A stretch of 32,579 nucleotides of DNA from an uncultured Erysipelotrichaceae bacterium (GCA_900315885.1 ONAT01000004.1:1-32579), one strand, 5' to 3'; counted from the stretch's first letter, positions 1 to 7,862 are shown. The notes: a model not told the origin generated them from the sequence alone. Numbers and translations are program-made.

Positions 1-12
1 TTTTGTTCGCAT
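1..12 (-). CDS. Start of an unidentified minus-strand gene (partial)
   Basis: Only the first four codons (Met-Arg-Thr-Lys) lie inside the window. The start is supported by a perfect AGGAGG at 20-25 on the minus strand, seven bases before the ATG. It lies downstream of the ABC importer operon, beyond a terminator, and there is little room for its own promoter between that terminator and the start. It may therefore depend on read-through or on a promoter inside the ATPase gene. No function can be given. Confidence 0.45.
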
Positions 13-45
13 TATAAAACCTCCTTTTACTAGAATAACAAAGAA

Positions 46-83
46 AAAAGTGGATGGGTGTTTTTTTACCCTTGTCCACTTTT
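46..83 (-). terminator. Intrinsic terminator of the ABC importer operon
   Basis: On the minus strand AAAGTGGA pairs with TCCACTTT, and GGGT pairs with ACCC inside it, leaving an 8-base loop. The stem runs into CTTTTTTCTTTG. It lies about 25 bases after the ATPase stop codon. Confidence 0.75.
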
Positions 84-106
84 ATCCTAGCACTCCAAGT
101 GAGTTC

Positions 107-898
107 TTAGTTTAAAAATAAATTATCGTCAATTGCGTCATCTTTTTGGAATTTGGTTAACAAATCTTCCACTTTAAGATGACTTTTTTCTTCATCGCGA
201 ACATCAAGAATGATTTTGCCGTTATGCAACATGACTAAACGATTTCCATATTTAATTGCGTCTTTCAAATTATGGGTAATCATAAGTGTAGTTAAGTTAT
301 TTTCTTGAATAATCTTATCGGTGATAGTTAAAACATTTTTTGCTGTTTTTGGATCTAAAGCAGCAGTGTGTTCATCAAGTAATAATATTTGAGGATTTGC
401 CATTACTGCCATCAAAAGAGTTAAAGCTTGACGTTGACCACCTGATAATAATTTCACTTTTTGATATAAACGAGTTTCTAGACCTAAATCGAACTTTTTT
501 AATTCTTCTTTAAATAGTTCAATGTGAGATTTTTTAAATCCCCAGCGAAGTCCATTTGTTTTTCCACGTCGACATGCAATTTCTAGGTTTTCAATCACGG
601 ACATATCTCCAGCAGTACCAAGCATTGGATCTTGGAATACTCTTCCAAAATATGGTGCGCGCTTATACTCGGTGATATTAGTGATATCTTTATCGTTGAG
701 AAGTACTTTGCCATCTTCTGGTGTTAATACACCAGTGATGATATTCATTAATGTTGATTTTCCACTACCATTACCGCCAATAATTGTGACAAAATCGCCA
801 TCTTTAATAGTTAATGATACATTGTCTAAAGCAACTCTTGTATCTTCTTTGTTACCGGTTAAATTAAATACTTTGGTGACATTTTTAATTTCTAGCAT
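107..898 (-). CDS. ABC importer ATPase subunit (TrpZ-like)
   Basis: ATP-binding subunit that powers the importer formed with the next two genes upstream on this strand. Visible motifs are Walker A (GGNGSGKST, residues 41-49), the ABC signature LSGGQRQ near residue 150, and Walker B ILLLDEHTAALD with the catalytic Glu. The downstream switch His lies in MITHN. At about 263 aa it is the usual length for the ATPase of the TrpXYZ-type family. I start it at the ATG at 898, which has an AAAGGTGG ribosome binding site, rather than at upstream GTG codons; it then overlaps the permease end by 14 bases, implying translational coupling. The substrate is inferred from the tyrosine-rich leader upstream, not from this protein. 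Confidence 0.9.
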   Translation of the reverse strand: MLEIKNVTKVFNLTGNKEDTRVALDNVSLTIKDGDFVTIIGGNGSGKSTLMNIITGVLTPEDGKVLLNDKDITNITEYKRAPYFGRVFQDPMLGTAGDMSVIENLEIACRRGKTNGLRWGFKKSHIELFKEELKKFDLGLETRLYQKVKLLSGGQRQALTLLMAVMANPQILLLDEHTAALDPKTAKNVLTITDKIIQENNLTTLMITHNLKDAIKYGNRLVMLHNGKIILDVRDEEKSHLKVEDLLTKFQKDDAIDDNLFLN

Positions 899-1811
899 GG
901 ATAACACCACCTTTTTTCTTAAATAAACTCTTAATTAGAGGAATACAAAGTGCAATGGTAATTAATACTGCATATAATAAGTTCTTTAATTGAGTTGGGA
1001 ATCCTAGAGCAATTGCTACGTTAATAATTACAAAATAAACAACTGCACCAAGAACTACAGAAATAATCCAGTTTTTGAAACTCTTTTTACCAAATATTGC
1101 TTCACCGATAAGAATAGAAGCTAAACCAACGACGAGAAATCCAGATGATGATTTAATATCTATGCTTCGCGCATCTTGAGCAAATAAAGCACCAGCCATA
1201 CCAATCAAAGCATTAGAAATAGCAACACATACGATAGTGGCTCTTTCAGAATTAATACCTTGAGCACGTGCCATTTGAGCATTCATGCCCGTAGCACGTA
1301 TAGCCATTCCGTATTCAGTGCCAAAGAAATAATAGACCAATAATGTTACTAAAATTACAGTAATTGCCATTACGATTACTTCAACTATTCTATTATTAAT
1401 TCCGTTAATAAAGAAATAAGAGAAAATTGTGTGATCTGTTGCGTGTAAAGTAACAAGGTTTGCAAAGACAGAATTATCTTTTGTAGCACCAATAATAAGT
1501 AATGTTATGGATGTCGCTGCGGTCATCGTGATAATTCCACTCAATAATTTAGGAATGCGAAGTTTAGTATTAAGTAAACCAGTAACTAAACCACAGAGAG
1601 CACCGCCGAGTGCACCGATAATCGTGGCTAAGAAGGCGTTTCCACCTTTAAATATGATAGTTGCGCATATTGCTCCGCCTACTAGGAAACTTCCTTCAGC
1701 AGTTAAATCTGCAAAATCCAATAAGCGATATGTTAAGAAAATACCTAAAGCTAATAAACAACAAGGTAAAGCGGAAGTAAATATATTAATTATTAGTTCT
1801 CCAAGTGGCAT
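885..1811 (-). CDS. ABC importer permease subunit (TrpY-like, BPD_transp_2 type)
   Basis: Membrane subunit of the importer, 308 aa, with about eight to nine hydrophobic segments across its whole length. It resembles the permeases that pair with the ABC_sub_bind lipoproteins (related to branched-chain amino acid and sugar permeases). The stretch GTEYGMAIRATGMNAQMARAQGI is the likely cytoplasmic coupling loop, rich in the Gly/Ala/Arg residues seen there in relatives. Its ATG overlaps the lipoprotein stop codon by one base (TAATG), and its end overlaps the ATPase gene, so the three genes form a tight translationally coupled operon. The family is clear; the substrate is inferred. Confidence 0.88.
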   Translation of the reverse strand: MPLGELIINIFTSALPCCLLALGIFLTYRLLDFADLTAEGSFLVGGAICATIIFKGGNAFLATIIGALGGALCGLVTGLLNTKLRIPKLLSGIITMTAATSITLLIIGATKDNSVFANLVTLHATDHTIFSYFFINGINNRIVEVIVMAITVILVTLLVYYFFGTEYGMAIRATGMNAQMARAQGINSERATIVCVAISNALIGMAGALFAQDARSIDIKSSSGFLVVGLASILIGEAIFGKKSFKNWIISVVLGAVVYFVIINVAIALGFPTQLKNLLYAVLITIALCIPLIKSLFKKKGGVIHARN

Positions 1812-2851
1812 TAATTTTCACCTGCACTTATATCTGTGAATTTAGTTTTAACAGAATCAGGCAATGTAATATCGGTATCAGCAAGATTTTTGCTTGACAT
1901 AACATATACACATTCTTCTTTTGTCATTGTGGCGACAGGAATTTCGTTAGGCTTCTTTTCACCTTTAATAATTGATACTGCAATATTGCCACATTTACGA
2001 CCTAATTCAAAGTAATCAACGGATAAAGTAACATGACCACCATTTTTCAACATACCTTCTTCGCCACATATAACTAATATCTTGTTTGTATCAGCAGCGG
2101 CTTTAATTGTATTCATATTAGCGGCAATATTGTTGTCGGTTGGAATATATAATGCATCCACTTTGCTACATAAATCTCTTGCTGTCGCTGATAAGTCAGT
2201 TGAATCGGTACAAGTAGAAATTTTTACTTCAAGTCCCATTCCTTCAGCAGCGGCTTTAGCTTGATTTGCTTGTACTTCAGAGTTTGTTTCTGATTGTGTA
2301 TAAATGATTCCAAGTTTTGTAGCACTTGGTAAACATTCTTTGATTAAATTAATTTGTTCTTCCACAGGGTTTGCATCACTAGTGCCAGTAATATAACCGC
2401 CTGGATTTGTATTAGAACTTACTAATTCAGCATCAACAGCATCAGTAACAGCAGTGAACAAGATTGGGTTAGTAGAACCACTATTGATTTGTGCAGAATG
2501 TAAGGCTTGGCTTGCACCAGTTCCGATACCTAGAGTTAAGTCACAAGAACTTGTGAGATTTTTTGCTAAAGTATTTTGATCAGAACTTACTCCATTCGCG
2601 TTACTATATGTAATTGTAATGTTTTGTCCATCTTTATATCCTGCAGTATCTAATGCGTTGATAAATCCTTCTCGTGCTTTAGATAAAGCATCATGCTCGA
2701 TTGGCTGCAAAATACCAATTTTGATGTTGTTTTCATCCTTTGGTGTAAATTTCCAGTTTGTCATGTCAACGTTGTTTATAGGGTTACAGCTTGCTAGAGC
2801 TAATAAGGCTATAAATAGATTAATAGGTTTTTTAATTACATTTGTTTTCAT
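1811..2851 (-). CDS. ABC importer substrate-binding lipoprotein (TrpX-like)
   Basis: Extracellular binding protein of 346 aa. The N-terminus has Lys residues, a hydrophobic stretch and the lipobox LASC with the lipidated Cys at residue 22. The rest matches the ABC substrate-binding family associated with TrpXYZ-type systems: an early KIGILQPIEHDAL strand, GTGASQAL in the N-lobe, and DALYIPTDNN and GGHVTLSVDYFELG in the C-lobe. A GGGAGG site at 2859-2864 sets the start. It is the first structural gene after the leader and attenuator, so read-through there should control all three genes. The tyrosine-codon-rich leader suggests tyrosine or another aromatic compound as substrate (inference). Confidence 0.9.
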   Translation of the reverse strand: MKTNVIKKPINLFIALLALASCNPINNVDMTNWKFTPKDENNIKIGILQPIEHDALSKAREGFINALDTAGYKDGQNITITYSNANGVSSDQNTLAKNLTSSCDLTLGIGTGASQALHSAQINSGSTNPILFTAVTDAVDAELVSSNTNPGGYITGTSDANPVEEQINLIKECLPSATKLGIIYTQSETNSEVQANQAKAAAEGMGLEVKISTCTDSTDLSATARDLCSKVDALYIPTDNNIAANMNTIKAAADTNKILVICGEEGMLKNGGHVTLSVDYFELGRKCGNIAVSIIKGEKKPNEIPVATMTKEECVYVMSSKNLADTDITLPDSVKTKFTDISAGEN

Positions 2852-2865
2852 ATTGATTCCTCCCT

Positions 2866-2907
2866 AAAATAAAAAAAACTTAAGCGATAAAATTGATAAC
2901 ACTTAAG
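2866..2907 (-). terminator. Attenuator terminator of the importer operon
   Basis: On the minus strand CTTAAGTG (2907-2900) pairs with CGCTTAAG (2886-2879), one U-G pair included, with a 13-base loop and then TTTTTTTTATTTT (2878-2866). It sits 15 bases before the lipoprotein start and after a complete leader peptide gene. Its loop and inner stem are also the partner of a longer competing helix, which makes it a conditional terminator. Confidence 0.8.
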
Positions 2908-2983
2908 CAAAAATATTATTTGTTTGGCGGCGTTATCAATTTCATCAATAACACCTACATATCAAAATCTAGATATTATTGAT
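2879..2983 (-). promoter_or_regulatory. Attenuator with alternating RNA helices
   Basis: Five segments on the minus-strand RNA give four alternating helices. 1:2 is 2983-2970 with 2957-2944 (14 pairs, two G-U). 2:3 is 2955-2948 with 2936-2929 (8 pairs, one G-U). 3:4 is 2946-2932 with 2900-2886 (15 pairs, one G-U, extendable). 4:5 is the terminator stem. Segment 1 overlaps the last codons and stop of the leader peptide. A ribosome stalled on the Tyr codons would leave segment 1 free, favouring 1:2 and the 3:4 antiterminator. A ribosome at the stop codon would cover segment 1, favouring 2:3 and the terminator. The pairings are read directly; the mechanism is inferred. Confidence 0.75.
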
Positions 2984-3044
2984 TACAGCGGTAATAATAA
3001 TATCCATAAAAGAAAACTGAATTAGTGATAAATGACAATACCAT
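2976..3044 (-). CDS. Tyrosine-rich leader peptide (22 aa)
   Basis: Short gene with a strong AAGGAG site at 3058-3053, eight bases before its ATG at 3044, ending in TAA at 2978-2976. Codons 11-19 read FFYGYYYYR, so five of 22 residues are Tyr (codons 13 and 15-18, four TAT and one TAC), next to two Phe. It is followed at once by mutually exclusive helices and a terminator, the arrangement of amino-acid-operon leader peptides such as those of trp, phe and his operons. Its translation, not its product, is the likely function: stalling when charged Tyr-tRNA is scarce would let transcription reach the importer genes. Confidence 0.8.
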   Translation of the reverse strand: MVLSFITNSVFFYGYYYYRCNQ

Positions 3045-3072
3045 AATAAAATCTCCTTTTTTTGATACTAAT

Positions 3073-3101
3073 AACATAGCACAAGAAAAAATCTATTACA
3101 A
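3073..3101 (-). promoter_or_regulatory. Promoter of the leader and importer operon
   Basis: On the minus strand TTGTAA (3101-3096) and TATGTT (3078-3073) are separated by 17 bases, each matching four of six consensus positions. The predicted transcript begins just before the leader peptide ribosome binding site. Confidence 0.5.
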
Positions 3102-3160
3102 GAAAAACATAAAAAGTTGTTTGCTAGTTTATGACTGTTTTTCATTAATAATAAATATGC

Positions 3161-3247
3161 ATAAGGCAAAATAAAACCTTATAAGACCATTAAAATATAA
3201 TTGTGCATAAAACTAAAACGTGCACAAAAAATTGTAAAATTTGTGCA
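3161..3247. promoter_or_regulatory. Possible operator array in the divergent intergenic region
   Basis: The heptamer TTGTGCA occurs at 3201-3207 and 3241-3247, with its reverse complement at 3221-3227, so the copies start exactly 20 bases apart in alternating orientation. The last two can also form an 8-base stem (TGCACAAA/TTTGTGCA). A 6-base inverted repeat ATAAGG/CCTTAT lies at 3161-3182. The rest of the 3102-3415 gap is AT-rich with no gene seen; a weak -35/-10 pair (TTGTTA 3371, TAAAAT 3392, 15-base spacer) may drive the phosphatase gene. No regulator can be named. Confidence 0.35.
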
Positions 3248-3415
3248 TGAATGAATCAATCATGATGATATTAATATATTAAAAGTATTGAATTCAACGG
3301 GTTTTGTTGGCGATTCTAATATAAAAAAGACAAAAAACAATATTATAATTTTCCCATTTTAATTAGTTCTTTGTTAATTCTTAAAATATGTTAAAATAAA
3401 CGAGATGGTGATTAT

Positions 3416-3871
3416 ATGAAAAAAGTACTATTTGTTTGTCATGGAAATGTTTGCCGCTCTGTAACTGCAGAGTATGTTTTTAAGTATCTTGTATCTTTGA
3501 GTCATCAAGAAAATCATTTCTACACAGAATCAAAAGCTACATCAAGAGAAGAAATAGGTAATGACATTTATCCTCCAATGAAAAGAGTGTTAGATATGAA
3601 CAATATTCCTTATCAAAGACATTATGCAAGACAAGTAGTGCCTAGTGATTATAATGATTTTGATTTAATTTTCGTAATGGATGAAGAAAATATGTATGGC
3701 ATAAAAAGAATAATTCCATTTGATAAAGATAAGAAAATATATCGCTTAAAAGATTATGTTGGTGAAAACGGCGACATTGAAGATCCGTGGTACAGTGGAA
3801 GATATCAAGGAGTTTATGAAGAAATTAAGCGTTGTGTAACTAAATTATTAGAAATGTTACAAGGAGATTAA
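3416..3871 (+). CDS. Low-molecular-weight protein tyrosine phosphatase
   Basis: Cytosolic phosphatase of 151 aa, the normal family length, that removes phosphate from tyrosine. The P-loop CHGNVCRS carries the nucleophile Cys8 and Arg14 at the very N-terminus, and the general acid is Asp123 in the DPWY motif. Such enzymes (Wzb, PtpA/YwlE type) often reverse bacterial tyrosine or arginine phosphorylation. The ribosome binding site (GATGGTG) is weak. The next gene starts two bases after its stop, with its AAGGAG inside the end of this gene, so the two are one operon. The polysaccharide cluster in this window has a BY-kinase-like protein, but it is far away and degenerate, so a link is only speculative. 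Confidence 0.9.
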   Translation: MKKVLFVCHGNVCRSVTAEYVFKYLVSLSHQENHFYTESKATSREEIGNDIYPPMKRVLDMNNIPYQRHYARQVVPSDYNDFDLIFVMDEENMYGIKRIIPFDKDKKIYRLKDYVGENGDIEDPWYSGRYQGVYEEIKRCVTKLLEMLQGD

Positions 3872-3873
3872 AC

Positions 3874-4938
3874 ATGATTTTAAGTTTAAATGACAAAGAT
3901 ATAAAAAAACTCCAAGAATTACTTGATATTAAAGAGATTAATATTGCAGTATCTAATATGTTTATTGAGTTTTGTCGTTATTATGATTTGGTGAATATTA
4001 AAAAGATAGAAGCAAATAAGACAACATATGTTAATGAATTCTTAAATTATTTTGATATTGACTTTAGTGATGAAGAAAACAAAAAAATATTTGAAAACTA
4101 CATTAAACCAGCTTTAAAAGAAAGAAAAAGAGATGTCTTAATTAATAATCCTTATTTTAAGAATATCAAATTTAATCCGATTAAAGATGAAGAATATTCT
4201 TTAGAATATGAAACTTATCATCCTTACCAAGCTTTTGCCTATGATGATGTTAAAATTATGGAAGATTTTCGTGAAATTTATCAAATAGGTTATTTTAAAG
4301 AAAAAACAAAATATCCCGCGATTGCAAAGAATGACATCATATGGATGAGCATTACTCCAAATGAAATACTTACAATGGAAAAACCAATTAACGAAAGTAA
4401 AGGTCATGTATTAACATTTGGATTAGGATTAGGTTATTACGCTTATATGGTTTCTAATAAAAAAGAAGTCGAAAGTGTCACAATTATTGAAAAAGATGCA
4501 AAGATTATTGATTTGTTTAAAAAATATATATTACCTCAATTTGAACATAAGGAAAAAATCAATATTATTTGTGCGGATGCATTTGTGTTCTTGAGAGAGA
4601 ACACAAAGGTTTATGATTATGTTTTTGTAGATATTTGGCATGGCGCAAATGACGGATTACCACTTTATTTAAAATTTAAAAAATATGAAACAAACCAAGA
4701 ATTCACTTATTGGTTAGAAGAATCAATTTTAGGATTGTTGCGAAGATTAGTGTTAACGCTTTTTGAGGAATATTTTGAAAATTATACAGAAAATGATTAT
4801 AAAAATGCAAAAAATACAGAAGATAAAATTATTAATAAATTATATTTTCTATTAAAAGATCAAGAATTTAAAAACATCGAAGAGATAAAAACTCTTTTAA
4901 CTAATGATGGATTAAAAGAATTAACAAAAAACATATGA
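3874..4938 (+). CDS. Class I methyltransferase-fold protein, spermidine-synthase-like
   Basis: Protein of 354 aa whose middle (about residues 180-265) reads like a class I SAM-binding or spermidine-synthase Rossmann domain: TFGLGLGYYAY as motif I, VTIIEKDAKII ending the second strand in an acidic residue, ICADAF as the next loop, and YDYVFVDIW as the fourth strand. The first 170 residues and the charged C-terminal 80 residues match nothing I recognise. Whether it methylates, makes a polyamine or only binds a nucleotide cannot be said. It is co-transcribed with the tyrosine phosphatase upstream, with a gap of two bases. Its stop codon lies in the stem of the terminator that follows. Confidence 0.75.
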   Translation: MILSLNDKDIKKLQELLDIKEINIAVSNMFIEFCRYYDLVNIKKIEANKTTYVNEFLNYFDIDFSDEENKKIFENYIKPALKERKRDVLINNPYFKNIKFNPIKDEEYSLEYETYHPYQAFAYDDVKIMEDFREIYQIGYFKEKTKYPAIAKNDIIWMSITPNEILTMEKPINESKGHVLTFGLGLGYYAYMVSNKKEVESVTIIEKDAKIIDLFKKYILPQFEHKEKINIICADAFVFLRENTKVYDYVFVDIWHGANDGLPLYLKFKKYETNQEFTYWLEESILGLLRRLVLTLFEEYFENYTENDYKNAKNTEDKIINKLYFLLKDQEFKNIEEIKTLLTNDGLKELTKNI

Positions 4939-4960
4939 GTTTTATCCCATATGTTTTTTT
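4925..4960. terminator. Bidirectional intrinsic terminator
   Basis: AAACATATG (4929-4937) pairs with CATATGTTT (4948-4956) across a 10-base loop, with TTTTTTT after it on the plus strand and a matching T-run on the minus strand. It ends both the phosphatase operon and the convergent lipoprotein gene. Confidence 0.8.
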
Positions 4961-4962
4961 GC

Positions 4963-6318
4963 TTATTTGTTGATGTAATACAAGTCATCCACTAATGTTA
5001 CATCACTTGAAGATGAATTTGTAACAGTTAATGAACTTGGATAAGTATTATCATAGGCCAATACATAATAACTTAAATTTGACATTGTTACGCGCATTGA
5101 AGCAATAATATTTGTGCCATCTGTAACTATAATGTATTTATTTGATGTGACAGAATAATTTGTTTGAACTTTAACTGTTACATCACCTTGCTTTGTTGGA
5201 ACTTGACGCATATCTGCTCCACCAAATCCAAAGAAGAAGCCACCCTTAAAAGTGAATATTCCATCAAAGTCTAACAATCCATTTCCTCCACGTGATGGTC
5301 CTTGAGCAAAGACAACACCACCAGACATTTCAATATTGCCGTTTGAATCAATAACATCACCTTGAGCAGAGATGTACATTAAACCACCAGTAATATTAAG
5401 CATTTCCGCATTTTCTCTTTCATCTCCACCGGCAGCATTCACACCATCATCACTAGAGTTAATAACCATTGTGCCTCCATTGATATTTATTGTGAATGCT
5501 TCAAGTCCTTCATACGAATTAGAAATATTAATAGTTCCGTTATTGATTGTTAGAGTGCTATCAGCGTGGATACCATCATCATCAGTATATAAATCAAATG
5601 TTCCTCCATTGATAGTAATGCTTCCTTCTCCATAAACATTTGTCTCTAAAAGGTTATCGTTATTAGCGTGTATAGCATCATCGTGAGCTTTGACTACTAT
5701 AGTGCCACCTTCAAAAGTGATTTGGTTATCTGCTTTGACACCTTTGCATGAGTAGTCTGCAGAATTTGGATTTCCTTCTTGCATTCCTCCACCACCTGGG
5801 CCACCAGGTTGATTTTGGTAATTAGTCCAACTACCTTTCATAGTGTTACCATTAATTGAACTTACTTTAAACATATCATTATTTGTTGGTAAACTCATTT
5901 TGGTTTCAGAAATATATGTGTAAGTTTCAGTGCTATTAATAGTTTGAGAATTTGAATATCCATAGAAAGTTACGCTTTGTGCATTACTTGGTTTCTTTAA
6001 AGAATAATAATATGTTGAACGATTAAAGTTGCCAGATGATGTCTCTTTAGATAACGTTACCCAAGATTGAGTGTTATCTACTAAAGTAAATAATGCACAG
6101 AAAACTGTGGAATCTGTATCAAAATGACCACCACGAGAGAAACTTAAAGCAAAATACATTTTTTCAGAAGAAGTTGCAGTTACTTCTTTAGAATATGGTG
6201 AATAGCTTTCGGTATACGCCTCAATTGTTGGATATGTTTTATTTGTGGCATCACCAATTATAACATCATAAGCAGCATCAATTGCATCATGCTGCATATG
6301 CTTTGATTTTTCCATCAA
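4963..6318 (-). pseudogene. C-terminal part of a frameshifted Cthe_2159-type beta-helix lipoprotein
   Basis: This frame continues the lipoprotein that starts at 7135. The family-like sequence resumes with HDAIDAAYDVIIG near 6297; the few residues before it are out-of-frame translation. Repeats such as DDAIHANN, DDGIHADS, YEGLEA, DDGVNAAG and GDVIDSNG, with INGGT between them, show the right-handed parallel beta-helix of the carbohydrate-binding Cthe_2159 family. About 110 residues (roughly 30-160 of this frame) are a different, Ser/Thr/Tyr-rich stretch inserted between helix modules, followed by a Gly-rich linker (GGPGGGGM). The AQGPSRGGNG stretch near the end is typical of the family. The upstream frame must shift by +1 (or -2) near 6290-6300 to join. 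It may be a true mutation, a sequence error or, less likely, programmed shifting. Confidence 0.8.
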
Positions 6319-7135
6319 GAATTGTAATTGTGCCTCGTTGTTTTCCTTTACTAGAAATATCAGAGTTACTTGTTTTTAAAGCATCCCCGTTTGTGGATAT
6401 AGCAGTAATGGTGCCAGAATTAATAGTTAGAGAATCACCACCTTTAATTGCATTGTTTGGTGCAGTGACTTCAATTTCCGCTTTTTGAATTTCTAAATCA
6501 TCTTTGGTAGCAATGCCGTTATTATAAGATGATGTAACACTTAAATATCCTGCACCTTTAATTTTCATATCAATAGTGCTATAAAGAGCGGCATTTGAAC
6601 CATCTTTTGTATCAATATCACTTGTTCGAGTGTCAGTAATATAATTTTTAGTGTTCTTTTTGGCGGAGATATCAATTTTGTCTCCGTTAAAAATTCCTAT
6701 TGGAGCGCCATAGTTACATGTGATATTTACTCCGTTAAGATTTAATTCGATTTTCTCATCTTCGCTAGCAGGATTAACAATTATTTTGCCGTTACTTAAT
6801 GTGCCTGATACATCGTAAGTGCCTGCACCAGTAATATAGATTTCATTTTCATTTACTACGACAAAACCATTATTATTTGTGACTGTTGATGCATTATCTT
6901 CTAAAGCAATGACCGTGGATTTTGTGGAATCGTAGTTTTCATCTGGATCTGTACTAGGAGATGAAATACTAACTGGGGTAATGCTTGTAGATGTGCTTGT
7001 GCCAGTACTTGTGGTATTAGAACCTATAGAACTAGGCGTTGTGTTAGATGTATTGTTACTTGTTACACTACCATTGTTAGAACATGAACAAATAGCAAGT
7101 AATGCTAACGGAAGTAAGATAATTTTCTTTTTCAT
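6287..7135 (-). pseudogene. N-terminal part of the same frameshifted beta-helix lipoprotein
   Basis: Starts at the ATG at 7135, behind an AAAGGAG site, and begins with a lysine-rich signal peptide and lipobox (ICSC, Cys18, or LAIC, Cys16). A Ser/Thr/Asn linker of about 40 residues follows, then the Cthe_2159-type N-module (ITGAGTYDVSGTLSNGKIIV, DLEIQKAEIEV, GGDSLTINSGTITA). It is a surface-anchored protein; family members bind acidic plant polysaccharides. The frame stops at TGA 6287-6289, inside what should be AYAAHDAIDA, so the full product of about 725 residues is split. As written, only a 282-residue lipoprotein without most of the helix would be made. The signal peptide, ribosome binding site and a promoter-like TATAAT (7172-7167) remain intact. 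Confidence 0.8.
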
Positions 7136-7197
7136 AAATTTATCACTCCTTTTTGATATATTATAAATTATAATATTTCTCGTTTTATTGGAAGTTT

Positions 7198-7206
7198 TGT
7201 TATAAT
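7198..7206 (+). promoter_or_regulatory. Extended -10 promoter for the DJ-1/PfpI gene
   Basis: TGTTATAAT is an extended -10 element (TGnTATAAT) about 24 bases before the ATG; no good -35 is seen. The 94-base gap up to the divergent lipoprotein gene holds promoters for both. Confidence 0.55.
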
Positions 7207-7229
7207 TATTTTGAAAAGAGGTAAGGAAC

Positions 7230-7781
7230 ATGAAAGGGTTAGTTATTGTCGGAGATAAATTTGAAGATGTGGAATTTGTTGCACCAATTGATGTTTTAAA
7301 AAGACATGGTGATGAAATTGTTGTAGCAAGTGTTATGCACAGATTAGAAGTTAAATCTGCAAGAGGAATTGTAATGAAAACAGATACAGTTCTTGAAGAT
7401 GTCAATTTAGATGATTTTGATTTCTTATTTATACCAGGAGGACCAGGAGCGTTTCAAATTCTTGTTAATATGAAAGAAGTCGAAAAAGTAATACTTTATT
7501 TTGCAAATAAGGATAAATTAGTGGCTTCGATATGCGCTGCTCCAATGCTAGTGGGAAGACTTGGACTATTTAAAGACTTAAATTATACAGTTTATCCTGG
7601 ATTTGAGAGCGAAATTGTCGGAGGATTTTACCAAAAAGATAAAGGTGTTGTGTGCGATAAAAACTTTATTACAGGAAAATCGATGTTTTACGCGATTGAA
7701 TTAGGATTAGAAATTGTAAAGTATTTCTATGGAGAAAAGGATAAAATAAGTTTACTTGAGCAATTAAAAGGCAATGAATAA
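7230..7781 (+). CDS. DJ-1/PfpI family protein
   Basis: Cytosolic protein of 183 aa with the DJ-1/ThiJ fold: the start is GLVIVGDKFEDVEF with the conserved Glu15, then FLFIPGGPGAF, then the nucleophile elbow ASICAAP with Cys102. The C-terminal TGKSMFYAIELGLEIV matches the helix that follows the fold's last strand. Family members act as protein or nucleotide deglycases, chaperones or redox sensors; the sequence does not decide between these. It is transcribed alone, with its own promoter and a strong terminator, and has an AGAGGTAAGGA ribosome binding site. The length is normal and the gene looks intact. Confidence 0.88.
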   Translation: MKGLVIVGDKFEDVEFVAPIDVLKRHGDEIVVASVMHRLEVKSARGIVMKTDTVLEDVNLDDFDFLFIPGGPGAFQILVNMKEVEKVILYFANKDKLVASICAAPMLVGRLGLFKDLNYTVYPGFESEIVGGFYQKDKGVVCDKNFITGKSMFYAIELGLEIVKYFYGEKDKISLLEQLKGNE

Positions 7782-7782
7782 T

Positions 7783-7807
7783 ATCTCTACATAGTAGAGA
7801 TTTTTAT
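7783..7807 (+). terminator. Terminator of the DJ-1/PfpI gene
   Basis: ATCTCTAC (7783-7790) pairs with GTAGAGAT (7794-7801) around a three-base loop and is followed by TTTTTATT. It begins two bases after the stop codon. Confidence 0.85.
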
Positions 7808-7835
7808 TGCAACTATTAGTTAATAATGATACAAT
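7807..7835 (+). promoter_or_regulatory. mntP promoter
   Basis: TTGCAA (7807-7812) and TACAAT (7830-7835) are 17 bases apart, just after the previous terminator. The leader from here to the ATG is only about 20 bases, too short for the yybP-ykoY manganese riboswitch that often controls this family. Confidence 0.6.
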
Positions 7836-7862
7836 GCGTAATGTTGCAAAGAGGATACAAAA

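Noticed and set aside
2852-3080. T-box riboswitch or TRAP site in the importer leader
   Set aside because: I looked for the T-box consensus (AGGGTGG and ACCGCG-type bulge partners) and for spaced GAG/TAG triplets and saw neither. The leader peptide and competing helices explain the region better.
7782-7862. yybP-ykoY manganese riboswitch before mntP
   Set aside because: The gap is only about 80 bases and is filled by a terminator and a promoter, so no room is left for the aptamer.
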